64,000 nt of DNA from Boswellia sacra (taxonomy: Eukaryota; Streptophyta; Magnoliopsida; Sapindales; Burseraceae): the NCBI GenBank assembly GCA_013180625.2, contig SNVD02002538.1:1594173-1658172 (forward strand), given 5' to 3'. Under the pieces are notes generated by a model, which was not told where the DNA came from, searched no databases, and was given only the letters and a program-made list of their open reading frames with translations. This document shows positions 26,714-36,122 of this stretch, one piece after another. A program made the position numbers and the translations under genes. How positions within the stretch are numbered: the first letter of the stretch is position 1; every line of letters begins with the position of its first letter.

Positions 26714-27394
26714 TTGGGGTGGACAAACGTCAGGTGGGTCGAGTTTGACTAAACCCGAAATAACCCGATAATTGATCAGGTTTTATAAAAACTACCCGAT
26801 ATCAGGCATTTTGTATGTTAAACCCGATGCAATCCCATAATGTTCAGGTAGATTCGGGTCACATCGGGTTAATCGGGTTTCCCATTTATGTAATCTTTCA
26901 TTTTTTCTTTAATTCACAGAATCTATCTCTAATTCAAATTCAAGAGGCTAACAAAAGTCCAAAAAACCCATTTCTAACCTAAGCAATATCACAATTTTGT
27001 GCTCCAGTAAATGAAGAACAATATACATTTTTCAAGTATAATAGATTTTTTTTTTAGCACTAGAACATGCTCGTCATTGAGTTGTTGGTGACAAAGCTGC
27101 TAGCTAATGCTCTTAACAGTTAGCTGTTGCACTCAACCAATTGGATTACAAGCTTATAAAATCGACGTTCGTTGCCATCTCTGGTGGAGGTTTATGGTTT
27201 GTTGAGTGGTGGAATAATGTTTAGAAAAGTGAAGGGAGATGGTAGCATAATGGAGAGTTGAAGAGATGAGGACAAATCTTAAAGTCTATAGAAAAGGTGT
27301 CTGGGGTTCTTAGAGTTAAAATAATGTTGTGATATATTTTTGCAAAGAAAAAAGAAAAGAAGCAATGAAAAAACAAAGCTGACTGGAGGCTGTT

Positions 27395-27841
27395 TGATGA
27401 GGAACGAGGTTCCTCAAATTAACAGAAAGGGAGGGAGATGTAGACAGAGGAAATGGGAGAAATAATAGAAGAAATTTGGGGAAGAAGTAGAGTGAAAATT
27501 GAGGGAGAAATAATCTTTTTACTAAAAGATCAAAAAACAATAACAACCAAGTCTGAAAATAACATAACTAAAGGTTCCTATTTATAGGACCTTAAAGCCT
27601 AGTTCTACTAGGAAATAAAATCCTATTAGGAAATAGAATCATAATCCTAGTTTAACTAGAAAATACCAAAATTAAATCCTAAGTAAAATAGTAAACTATT
27701 AATTTAGGAAAATGACTCAAATTAGGATTACTCCCAATTTAGGAAGTCAAAATCCCTAATAATAGTCAAAATCCCTAATTTATTAAAATCCCTAAAATCA
27801 AAATTAAAATCCCTAATTTATTCCTAATTTGTCCTACATCA
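27395..27841 (-). repeat. 3' LTR of the small non-autonomous element
   Basis: Begins TGATGAGGAACGAGG and ends CCTACATCA. Differs from the partner LTR by only a few bases by eye, so the insertion is recent. Confidence 0.93.
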
Positions 27842-27881
27842 ATTCTCTCCCTCTTGAAAAAACTCGACTCCTGGCGAGTTG

Positions 27882-28661
27882 TCAAGGAGGAAATTGCCAA
27901 TACACGAGGAAACGCCACATCTTATCTTGCATGATCATTGGAAAGTCGTCAATCCAAATCTTCGCTTCATGATGATCCAATATTAGAAGCACACATGATA
28001 GAAAAATTATTGATGCTTCATCGGCCTTCAATATTGTTAGAGCAACAATAATTCCAATAGAAGATTTGACCGTTGACCTGATAGAAGACTTCACCGTTGA
28101 CCCAATGATAGGAATAGAAGAACCTAAATATGAATCACAACCTATGAAATCAACTTCTTGAATGATTTCATGAGATTCTTCACATATAGGCTCCACATCA
28201 TCATTAGAATTCATCTTGTCCTCGATCTCAATATCATCTCTAGATTCTTCACTTGTAGGCTCCACATCATCATTAGGAATTGCCTTGCCGTCAATCTCAA
28301 TATCACGTCTAGATTCATGCCCATCTACAAGATCAATCTCGCTTGCTTCATCATCTCCACTAGAATAATCACACTCATCCTTATGGTTCTTAGGAGTTGC
28401 ACCCAAGATCTCTTGATTCCTATGTTTGGTGGATGACTCCAAATTAGGGCCATGTATTTTAAGAAAGGAAGCTTGTAAGGCTTTTACAATTGTTAATATT
28501 TCTTCCATCTTATTTTCCAAAGCATCAACCCGAACGTTTACAAGCCGGACTGTTTCTAATATTTCAGGTTGTTGGACTGAGGTTTCAGACATGTCAGGGT
28601 CTTCAGTTTGATTTTTCTTGCTTCGAATTATGTGCTGTTGATGAACAGTATCCGCGGTCAA
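27882..28661 (-). CDS. Gag-like N-terminal ORF of the non-autonomous LTR element
   Basis: Open frame of 259 codons; the biologically likely start may be an internal Met, MSETSVQQPEILETV, about 23 residues in. Residues around 30-70 (VNVRVDALENKMEEILTIV) predict a short coiled coil, as at the N-terminus of some gypsy Gag proteins. An acidic stretch follows with a doubled block (DIEIDGKAIPNDDVEP and DIEIEDKMNSNDDVEP). There is no zinc knuckle, protease or polymerase. The C-terminal part probably crosses into a remnant of the pol end. It may be only a vestige of a larger gypsy Gag; function is unknown. Confidence 0.5.
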   Translation of the reverse strand: MTADTVHQQHIIRSKKNQTEDPDMSETSVQQPEILETVRLVNVRVDALENKMEEILTIVKALQASFLKIHGPNLESSTKHRNQEILGATPKNHKDECDYSSGDDEASEIDLVDGHESRRDIEIDGKAIPNDDVEPTSEESRDDIEIEDKMNSNDDVEPICEESHEIIQEVDFIGCDSYLGSSIPIIGSTVKSSIRSTVKSSIGIIVALTILKADEASIIFLSCVLLILDHHEAKIWIDDFPMIMQDKMWRFLVYWQFPP

Positions 28662-28746
28662 CAGTGATGTCCGTGAACAGTGCGCGATGAACAGTGCGTC
28701 CGATGAACAGTACTCGCTGTGAACAGTGCGCGGTTGAACAGTAACT
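28637..28746. repeat. Cluster of GAACAGT-type short repeats
   Basis: Within about 110 bases the heptamer GAACAGT occurs six times, plus one CAACAGT variant, separated by GC-rich spacers containing CGCG. It lies in the leader of the element, between the primer-binding site and the gag-like ORF on the minus strand. Confidence 0.9.
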
Positions 28747-28889
28747 TTTTTCCTTTTTTAGGGGTGATGGAAGATGAAATTGAGGTAAACTAAGTTGATG
28801 GTGGTGGGAGGTTTTAGGGTTTATGGATTGAGCAAAAATTAAAGGATAAATAGTATAAGAGGGGATCAAAACCACGCTCTGATACCAAT

Positions 28890-29337
28890 TGATGAGGAGC
28901 GAGGTTCCTCAAATTAACAGAAAGGGAGGGAGATGTAGACAGAAGAAATGGGAGAAATAATAGAAGAAATTTGGGGAAGAAGTAGAGTGAAAATTGAGGG
29001 AGAAATAATCTTTTTACTAAAAGATCAAAAAAACAATAACAACCAAGTCTGAAAATAACATAACTAAAGGTTCCTATTTATAGGACCTTAAAGCCTAGTT
29101 CTGCTAGGAAATAAAATCATATTAGGAAATAGAATCATAATCCTAGTTTAACTAGAAAATACCAAAATTAAATCCTAAGTAAAATAGTAAACTATTAATT
29201 TAGGAAAATGACTCAAATTAGGATTACTCCCAATTTAGGAAGTCAAAATCCCTAATAATAGTCAAAATCCCTAATTTATTAAAATCCCTAAAATCAAAAT
29301 TAAAATCCCTAATTTATTCCTAATTTGTCCTACATCA
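28890..29337 (-). repeat. 5' LTR of the small non-autonomous element, with TATA box
   Basis: Same ends as the partner LTR. A TATA box CCTATAAATAGG (minus strand, 29073-29084) is well placed to drive transcription toward lower coordinates. Confidence 0.92.
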
Positions 29338-29904
29338 CTGTTCTTGGCTGGACGATGAGTGCACTTGGCTAAGCTGCAGCTACGATGGAGCAGTAAAGTA
29401 TTTGAGAGAAAACAAGGAAGGCCAAAGGAGTGTTTAGTGGTGCAGCTAGGGCTTCTTCAATCGGTAAAGTTTATATACTATTTATTCCATGTGTGTGGTG
29501 CTAATAAAATGAAACTATCCTTTGTAAGGCTGCCATGTATATAAATTTATTTACTTTAATATTATATTATCGGGTCGGGTCTATAATCGAGTTTGCACAT
29601 ACAACCCGAATTTAACCCGATAATCATTGGGTTGTACTTTTTTTACCCGATCTCGGGTTTCCTAATCAATATATCCGATCAAACCCAAAACAACCCGATT
29701 GGCTTGGTTTGGGTATATCAGGTCCGAGTCAAAGTGCCCACCCTTAGTGGTGGAGACTCCACTCGGCCGACACTTTCCTACTCAATCCTACATCTACTGT
29801 AAGTCCCCACAACATGTGTGCATGTAGTAAGAGATATTTGAGTTGTGCAAATGAGTAGAAGCCATGTGGAAGCGTTTTGAGAGTTGAGTAGAATATGAAA
29901 AAGT

Positions 29905-30238
29905 GAGGCTAGTCGAATTTCCCCCAAATTATTCACTAATGCAACACAATATTCAAACAACACATACACAAGGGATTAAACGAAAAGCAAAGTTAATGGT
30001 GAATTGTGATTGGCTAAGAAAAATGGTCTCATCGGTTTTCAATGCCTATAAATGGGCAGGTTGTAAATGGCTTCAGCATCATGCGAGGCTAGTCAAATTT
30101 CCACCCAAATTATTCTCCAATGCAACACAATATTCAAACAACACATACACAAGGGATTAGACAAAAAGCAAAGTTTATGGTGAATTGTGATTGGCTAAGA
30201 AAAGTAGTCTAATCGGTTTTCAATGCCTATAAAATGGG
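29905..30238. repeat. 180-base tandem duplication interrupted by the copia insertion
   Basis: The block starting GAGGCTAGTC at 29905 repeats from 30085 with few changes. The second copy is broken at ATGGG by the copia element 30239-47177 and resumes at 47178 with GGGCAGGTTGTAAGTGG, matching 30056-30072 of the first copy. No coding content. Confidence 0.88.
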
Positions 30239-30807
30239 TGTTGCACAATGTGGAAGCGATACCATCAAAACAACCAAATGCACAATCACAAACTATGCCA
30301 GATAATTGAATATAATAGCAATTAAAGAAGACAACCAATTTACCAACAATGCAGAAATAGAAAGAACACCAAGATTTAACAAGGTTCGATATTGTTACCT
30401 ATGTCTTCAGACGCCGCTAAAGAAACCTTTCACTATCTTCAAAGAAAATTACAAACTTTTGGGCCACAATGCAAATACCACAACTATTGGGTCAAACTAT
30501 AATTATCCAAATAGTTGAATCAAATCGTAATTACCCAAACAATTAGGTAATACTGCAAATACCCAAAAATAAAAGAGAAAAAACAAATATTACAAACTTT
30601 AAGGTTCTTAATGAAAGGTCCTTAAACTATGAGGTCTTATATTGATACCTTAAAAATATGGGGAGTGAAGGAGAATTTTAATGGGACACTTAAATGAGAA
30701 GACTTGTCTTTAATTTATAAGCCCAAGCCTCTCCAACACAATGACTTCCACTTCATGTGGGATCCTTGCACACATATACAAATGTCTAAAGGGCTAAAAC
30801 TCCAACA
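30239..30807 (-). repeat. 3' LTR of the nested-host copia element
   Basis: Begins TGTTGCACAATG and ends CTCCAACA; 569 bases, visibly diverged from its partner (46601-47177). A purine-rich tract on the minus strand lies at 30808-30821. Confidence 0.93.
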
Positions 30808-31010
30808 ATTCTCTACCTTCACGGTTTAGCTAATCCACCACAAGACTCTTCTTTTTTCCCTATTCTCTGTCATAGTTGCAATGCCTCCAAATGTGCCTAA
30901 TGGCGCAGTCAAACTCGTACAATGTTGATCAAATTCAAACCATGACTGAACTTAATCGTTGTCACAACCTTAGTCAACATATCTACGGGATTCTTGGCAG
31001 TCCCAATCTT

Positions 31011-32288
31011 CTAAAGTAATATTCTCCCTTCATCAATAATCTCCCGCACAAAATGATTTCGAACATCAATATGCTTCGTACAAACATGGAACACTGGATT
31101 CTTCACTAAATGGATAGCACTCTGATTGTTAGAATAAAGAGTGGTCTTCTTCTGCCCAATTTTCAATTCATCCAGTAATCCCTGTAACCAAATAGCTTCC
31201 TTTACAGCCTCTATCATTATCATATACTCTGCCTCTATAGTAGACAAAGCCACCGTAAACTGTAAAATAGACTTCCAAGTCACTGGTGCTCTAGCAAGAG
31301 TAAACACATAACCCGTTGTTGACCGACGTTTATCCAAATCACCAGCATAATCTGAATCAACATAACCAATAGCATACTGATCACACATATCATCCCTCTC
31401 AAAGACTAAGCCAACGTCTACGATTTTCAGCAAATACCATAGAATCCATTTCACTACTTGCCAATCTCCTTTACCAGGATCATGCATATACCTGCTCACA
31501 ACTCCAACTGCATGTGAAATGTCAGGTCTTGTACATACCATAGTATACATCAGGCTATCAACTGCATTAGCATATAGAACTCGAGACATATACTCTCGCT
31601 CCTCATCTGTACTAGGAGATAAAGATGCACTAAGCTTCATATAAGGAGCAAGTGAGGTACTTACAAGTTTTTACTACTCTGTAATGCCAAACTACTATAA
31701 TACCTTCTTCAGATATTGCTTCTGAGTCAAACAAATTGTGTTTCTCCCTCTATCTCTGCTAATCTTCATACCTAGTATCTTCTTAGCTTCACCCACATCT
31801 TTTATCTCAAACTCTCGATTCAACTGAGTTTCAACTTTGCAATTTCTTCGACATTCGTCAAAGCTATCAACATATCATCAACATATAAGAGTAGATAAAT
31901 GAAAGAACCATCACGTGGCCTTCGAAAATACACACAATTATTAAATTTGCTTCTTATGTACCTCTGACCTATCATAAACCGATCAAATCGTTTGTATCAC
32001 TGCCTCGGAGATTGCTTCAAACCATAAAGCGATCTTTTCAGTTTCCACACCAAGTTTTTCTTACCAGCAACTTTGAATCCCTCTGGCTAAATTATATAGA
32101 TTTCCTCTTCCAAGTCACCATGTAAAAATGCAGTTTTTACATCAAGTTGAACTAGTTACATATTAATCTGAGCTACCAAGGCCAACAAAATTCTAATAGA
32201 AGAATGTTTCACAACAGGAGAAAATACCTAATTGTAGTCAATTCCTTCCTTCTTAGCATAGCTTTTAGCCACCAACCTTGCCCTGTAG
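31011..32288 (-). pseudogene. Copia RT C-terminal part and RNase H (distal half)
   Basis: The open frame 31011-31640 encodes the end of RT and RNase H with typical copia segments: CTRPDISHAVGVVSRYM, GYVDSDYAGDLDKRRSTTGYV, ALSTIEAEYM and NPVFHVCTKHIDVR. Upstream, 31640-32288 is RT with frameshifts and stops. The frame resumes on the other side of the Athila-like insertion at 43835. The protein resembles the TNT 1-94 group. Confidence 0.9.
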
Positions 32289-32293
32289 TGGAC
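32289..32293. repeat. Target site duplication TGGAC (left arm) of the young Athila-like element
   Basis: TGGAC immediately precedes the LTR terminus TGACAC; the same five bases follow the opposite LTR at 43830-43834. Confidence 0.95.
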
Positions 32294-33821
32294 TGACACA
32301 TCCGAAAAAGGATTGTCTCCCAAGTATAGGAGTGTCGAAGTAATAAAATCCGATGAAACCGGGGTCGATCCACGAGGAAGGGAATTTAAGCGTTACAAAT
32401 TATAAGCTAAACAAATGTGATATGGATGATTCAAAGAGGTGACATGATAATATCAACAAGTATGTAAGATGGTAGGTGGTATTACCGACCATTCAAATAT
32501 AAAACAAAAAGCAAGAGGAGGTAAAACCATCCATGGAAATAGGTGGTATAACCAACCATAGTAAATTAAAGAAAAATTTCATAAGGTGGTAGAACCTACC
32601 ATAGTAAATAAAATAAAAAGTTCATAAACAATAGAATAATTAAAATACAAGAGGAATTAACACAATAACAATGAAGGCTAAGGTTAGGGGATCCGCCCTT
32701 GATATTTCAAATAAGGATAATTAACCCATTTTAGTTATATGAATTATATTTGTTTCATTACCAATATTTATACCACTTCTTGTAAATGGGTTCAAGCATC
32801 CAATGTGCCAATCATCATATGTCTACAACAAATCAAGGTTCCTAACTAGATTCGTGTCGGTAAGGAAGAACCATACATCATCTAGAAAGGATCCAAGCAT
32901 TTGATGTGCCAAGGATTGTCGACAATGGATCAAGACCTCCACTTTACGAGTGGTGTCAAGATTGATTAAGAAATTAAATATAAATCATATTGAATAAATA
33001 TTATAAGATTAAGATTATTAAGCACATATTAAGGGTTAGAGAATCCTTATTCTCATATCAAGGGTTTCACCCTTTCACCTTAGCAAAAGAGAAATTAGAA
33101 GAACATTATAATAGAAAGAAAATAAAATGCAAGAAAAAGGAAATTCATTAATAACATAAACACACAAAACACAATACAAGATCCTAGCCAAAGCCAAAAT
33201 GTTCCAGCCAAGGCCAAGATGCCCTAATGGGTCACAAGGCACCTCTATTTATAGATACATCCAGGGGCAAACTTGTCAAATTACAAGGGCATAATTGTCA
33301 AATATTAGTTGTAAATATCTTTGACAATTGGGATCATTAGGCACCGACTTTGACCATCAATTTTGACATTGAAATGTTGCCAATTTTAATCACATGTCTT
33401 CATGAAAGTTGTAGATATTTCTCTCAGCTTTCTAGAACATCTTGATTTGCACAATTTGGATACATATTTTGAGAGATACGGTCCAAATACTGAGGCCTGG
33501 TCAGACTGGACCGAGACTGTAGATGGGTTCACTTCAAGCCCAATTTTGGTCCACTAAGAGCCCCAATTTGATGATGCTTGTGAAATGAAATCTTGTAGAC
33601 AATTGAATCAGCTTTCCAAAACATTAAGAATTGCACCATTCTGATCTATAAATAGAGAGTTATGCCCATTTTACCGAACCTGTAACAAAACCAAATTAAG
33701 AGGAATTAATTCCAAAGATGCAAATGCTACAAATATGCTTAAGTTGAGGAATTTAATGACACTATTAATGCAATATGATGAACTAAACTCTTATTAAACA
33801 TGCATATTTAAGTGTTCATCA
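32294..33821 (-). repeat. 3' LTR of the young Athila-like element
   Basis: 1528 bases from TGACACATCC to GTTCATCA. A TATA box CTATAAATAGAGG (minus strand, about 33243-33255) sits inside. The matching LTR is 42305-43829. Confidence 0.97.
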
Positions 33822-33831
33822 CACCCCCCAA
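33822..33831 (-). other. Polypurine tract of the young Athila-like element
   Basis: On the minus strand the ten bases read TTGGGGGGTG, directly before the 3' LTR, the expected plus-strand primer of reverse transcription. Confidence 0.88.
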
Positions 33832-35157
33832 CTAGCTTATTGCTAGTCCCTAGCAATTAAAGCGTTATTATTTAGAAGTGATTTATAGAATTTTCCATCC
33901 AAGGTGGTCATTATTGCACTCTCCTTGATTTTATCCAAATAAACAAACTCTCAACCAATTATTATTATTATTATTTTTTTTATGACTCATGTACCCTTTA
34001 GTCAAGATATCAATAAACCTCATTTTTGTGCTCAGTTAACACATGACTATGGGGCTTATTAGAAAGAAGCCCTATCGGTTCTAATATTTGTTAAGGCTAA
34101 CAACTTTAGGTAGGGGGCATTCATTTATTTTATATATATATATATGTGTTTTTTTTTTGAAAGAATGCATCTTTAACCCATGTAGCGAGCCTTAGGCTAA
34201 TGGATCCCAGACCAGTTGGCCTTAGGGCATTAGGTGTTAAGACACCCCTTCGAGCTTAACGACTCGGGTTGCCGATGCTTTATTTTTGCTTAGAAACTTA
34301 TGGATAGTGCAATGTTCAATCCCATTAAGCTTTCTCCTTAATCCATGTAGCGAGCTTTGGGCCAATAGCTTCCAAACCAGTTGGTCTTAGGGTATTAGGT
34401 GTTGAGGCACCCCTCGGGCTTAATTGCTCGAATTAAGGAGGCTACGAGACCAAACTTTATCCACAATTGCTATTTTTTTCTTCTTTTTTCTTTTTTTTTG
34501 CTTTTTTTTTTTAACTTTCCCCTTCCTTTGTGTTGTTATCCTAAACAAAATAAAAGAACTCAACTATTACAACATTTCATTTTGCCACCCACAATCATGC
34601 ATCAAGGTATGTGTGTGTGTGTGAAGAAATGTTCATGAATACTTGCTTAATGAGTACATAAGCACACAATTTTTTTTTTTTAAAATGATAAGGTTGTGAG
34701 AGTTCATAGATTTGAATAATTCAAAGTGAAATGAATAAGACCTGCTTGTTATAAAATTCAAAAATCAAGACTAAATAATATCAAATAAGTCTTCAAAAAT
34801 GCAAAAATAAAATGACAAATTGGTTAGAATGGGTTTCAAGAGTTTAAACTGGTCCTCCATACTCTGCCATTCCTGACCCAGAATGCGTCTCAAGAGGATT
34901 TGAACTCCTTACACCGCACTCTGAATCTAATTACTAACTAGCTCTTTTTTTTTTTTGCAAGAAAAAAATTCAAGACACACTTATGTCTACTATCCTTCCC
35001 CCCCCAACCAAATGAAACATTGTCCTCAATGTTTAAATGTAGAGAGATAAAGTATAGGAGACATTACCTAAAGCTTCTGTTATTCAAGAGAGATGACCTG
35101 AAAGAATCATAAAATAACATGCTAAAATAAAATAAAATAAAGGACAAGAGAAAAAAA
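33832..35157 (-). other. Non-coding spacer between LOG cargo and 3' LTR
   Basis: No supported coding frame. A block of about 85-90 bases occurs twice in direct orientation (about 34170-34260 and 34340-34430; each contains TAGCGAGC, CCAGTTGG and ATTAGGTGTT). T-rich tracts lie near 34470-34515. The same arrangement is present in the old element, so the repeats predate both insertions. It would form a long 3' UTR to a LOG transcript. Confidence 0.75.
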
Positions 35158-35808
35158 TTATAAACGGAGATTCAGATCCAATTTGCACTTTTTGTTTTGC
35201 CCTCCTGCCCAATTAATTTGAGTACTAGCTGGGTCAGGTTCATACTCAACTTCTTGTAATTTGTCAAGTAACTCACCAGCAGAAGTGGCAGAAACAAGGA
35301 TCTTTCTCGCTGAATGAGGGATAAAATTTTGTTCCACAGCTGCATCAACAAAACTTATCAAAGGATCAAAGAAATTTTTAACATTCAACAAACCTATGGG
35401 TTTTTGATAGAGATTCAATTGGGCCCAAGAGGCAATTTGAAAAATTTCTTCCAGAGTGCCAAAGCCACCTGGTAAAGCAATAAAGGCATCTAAATTGATG
35501 AGCATATGTGCCATGCGTTCATGCATAGAGGAGACCTGTAACTCCTTCCCAACCGTTTTTCCAACAATGCTTTCTACAGCCAAAGCTTTAGGAATAACTC
35601 CTAACACTTGACTACCTCCTACATGTGCAGCTGTTGATACGCAACCCATTAACCCGAGGCTACCTCCCCCATAAACCACATGAATCTTTCTTTCAGCCAG
35701 TAGTCTACCAAGGTAATTTGCTACTTCTATAAACTCCTCACTTTTACCCAGTCGGGATCCACAGAATACACATATCCTTTGGATTCGACGTTTTGAAGTT
35801 CCCTCCAT
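35158..35808 (-). CDS. LOG: LOG-family cytokinin riboside 5'-monophosphate phosphoribohydrolase carried by the retrotransposon
   Basis: LOG enzymes release active cytokinin base from its nucleotide in one step. The 216-codon intronless ORF is complete and of normal family length. Visible family features: GGGSLGLMG at 47-55 (phosphate-binding loop), MHERM with Arg98, and PGGFGTLEE at 113-121 with Glu121; Arg and the motif Glu are the catalytic residues described for the family. The C-terminus ends KLDLNLRL, an LxLxL pattern like an EAR motif. Host LOG genes have several introns; this copy has none, so capture probably went through mRNA. It is in the sense direction of the element, after integrase and the cysteine-rich ORF, with a TATA-like box about 50 bases upstream. 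Whether it is expressed or active is unknown. Confidence 0.92.
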   Translation of the reverse strand: MEGTSKRRIQRICVFCGSRLGKSEEFIEVANYLGRLLAERKIHVVYGGGSLGLMGCVSTAAHVGGSQVLGVIPKALAVESIVGKTVGKELQVSSMHERMAHMLINLDAFIALPGGFGTLEEIFQIASWAQLNLYQKPIGLLNVKNFFDPLISFVDAAVEQNFIPHSARKILVSATSAGELLDKLQEVEYEPDPASTQINWAGGQNKKCKLDLNLRL

Positions 35809-35857
35809 ATCTATGCAACTCTCTAACTATGTGTGAAGAAGAGAACAAGAGATGTGG

Positions 35858-35865
35858 TATTTATG
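35858..35865 (-). promoter_or_regulatory. TATA-like box upstream of the LOG cargo ORF
   Basis: The minus strand reads CATAAATA, 50-57 bases before the LOG ATG (35808), followed by a CT-rich stretch suited to transcription start (about 35825-35855). The same box is kept in the old element (about 4281-4296). It could allow LOG transcription independent of the LTR. Placement is suggestive, not proof. Confidence 0.4.
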
Positions 35866-36122
35866 GAGTGCAAAAAGGTATGCTAATGATGATATCTATC
35901 TAGGTAGCTCGGTTTTTTGTTGAAAAATTTGACAATAATGCATAAAAATTCAAAAGATTATGAAATAAGACACATAAGTCAAACAAAAGATACAAATTCA
36001 AAAATGACAGCTATGAGGTATTAAAATTCAAAAATGATGGCACGCATGCATATGTACAGGTAGTTGTGACTGTGGCTCACATCTTCCTCTGGTTTTACTT
36101 CCAGAAACGGCTTAAACACCTT

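Larger units (their letters stand above)
27395..29337 (-). mobile_element. Small non-autonomous LTR retrotransposon (TRIM/LARD type)
   Basis: Two near-identical LTRs of 447 and 448 bases flank about 1.05 kb. Target duplication CTGTT at 27390-27394 and 29338-29342. A primer-binding site matching initiator tRNA-Met (TTGGTATCAGAGC on the minus strand, about 28877-28889) abuts the right LTR, and a polypurine tract (about 27842-27856, purine on minus) abuts the left LTR, so transcription is on the minus strand. It encodes no RT or integrase; just one gag-like ORF and a short pol-end remnant. It lies inside the hAT-like element 26714-29745 and is therefore younger than it. Confidence 0.92.
26714..29745. 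mobile_element. hAT-like non-autonomous element, split by an LTR element
   Basis: The left end reads TTGGGGTGGACA and the right end TGCCCACCCTT, an inverted repeat of the common plant hAT type. The 10 bases TAGTGGTGGA occur at both outer edges (26704-26713 and 29745-29754) and include the expected 8-base duplication. Subterminal ACCCGA/TCGGGT repeats fill 26740-26880 and 29570-29720. Without the LTR element at 27395-29337 and its duplication, the element would be about 1.08 kb and has no transposase. Confidence 0.75.

Noticed and set aside
28158..28436. 92-codon plus-strand frame with repeated FFTCRLHIIIR-like units
   Set aside because: Antisense of the doubled acidic block in the minus-strand gag-like ORF; a shadow.
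35158..35808. LOG ORF as an ordinary single-copy host gene that retrotransposons merely surround
   Set aside because: It is intronless, lies inside one element bounded by LTRs, primer site, polypurine tract and target duplication, and recurs at the same internal place in the older element.
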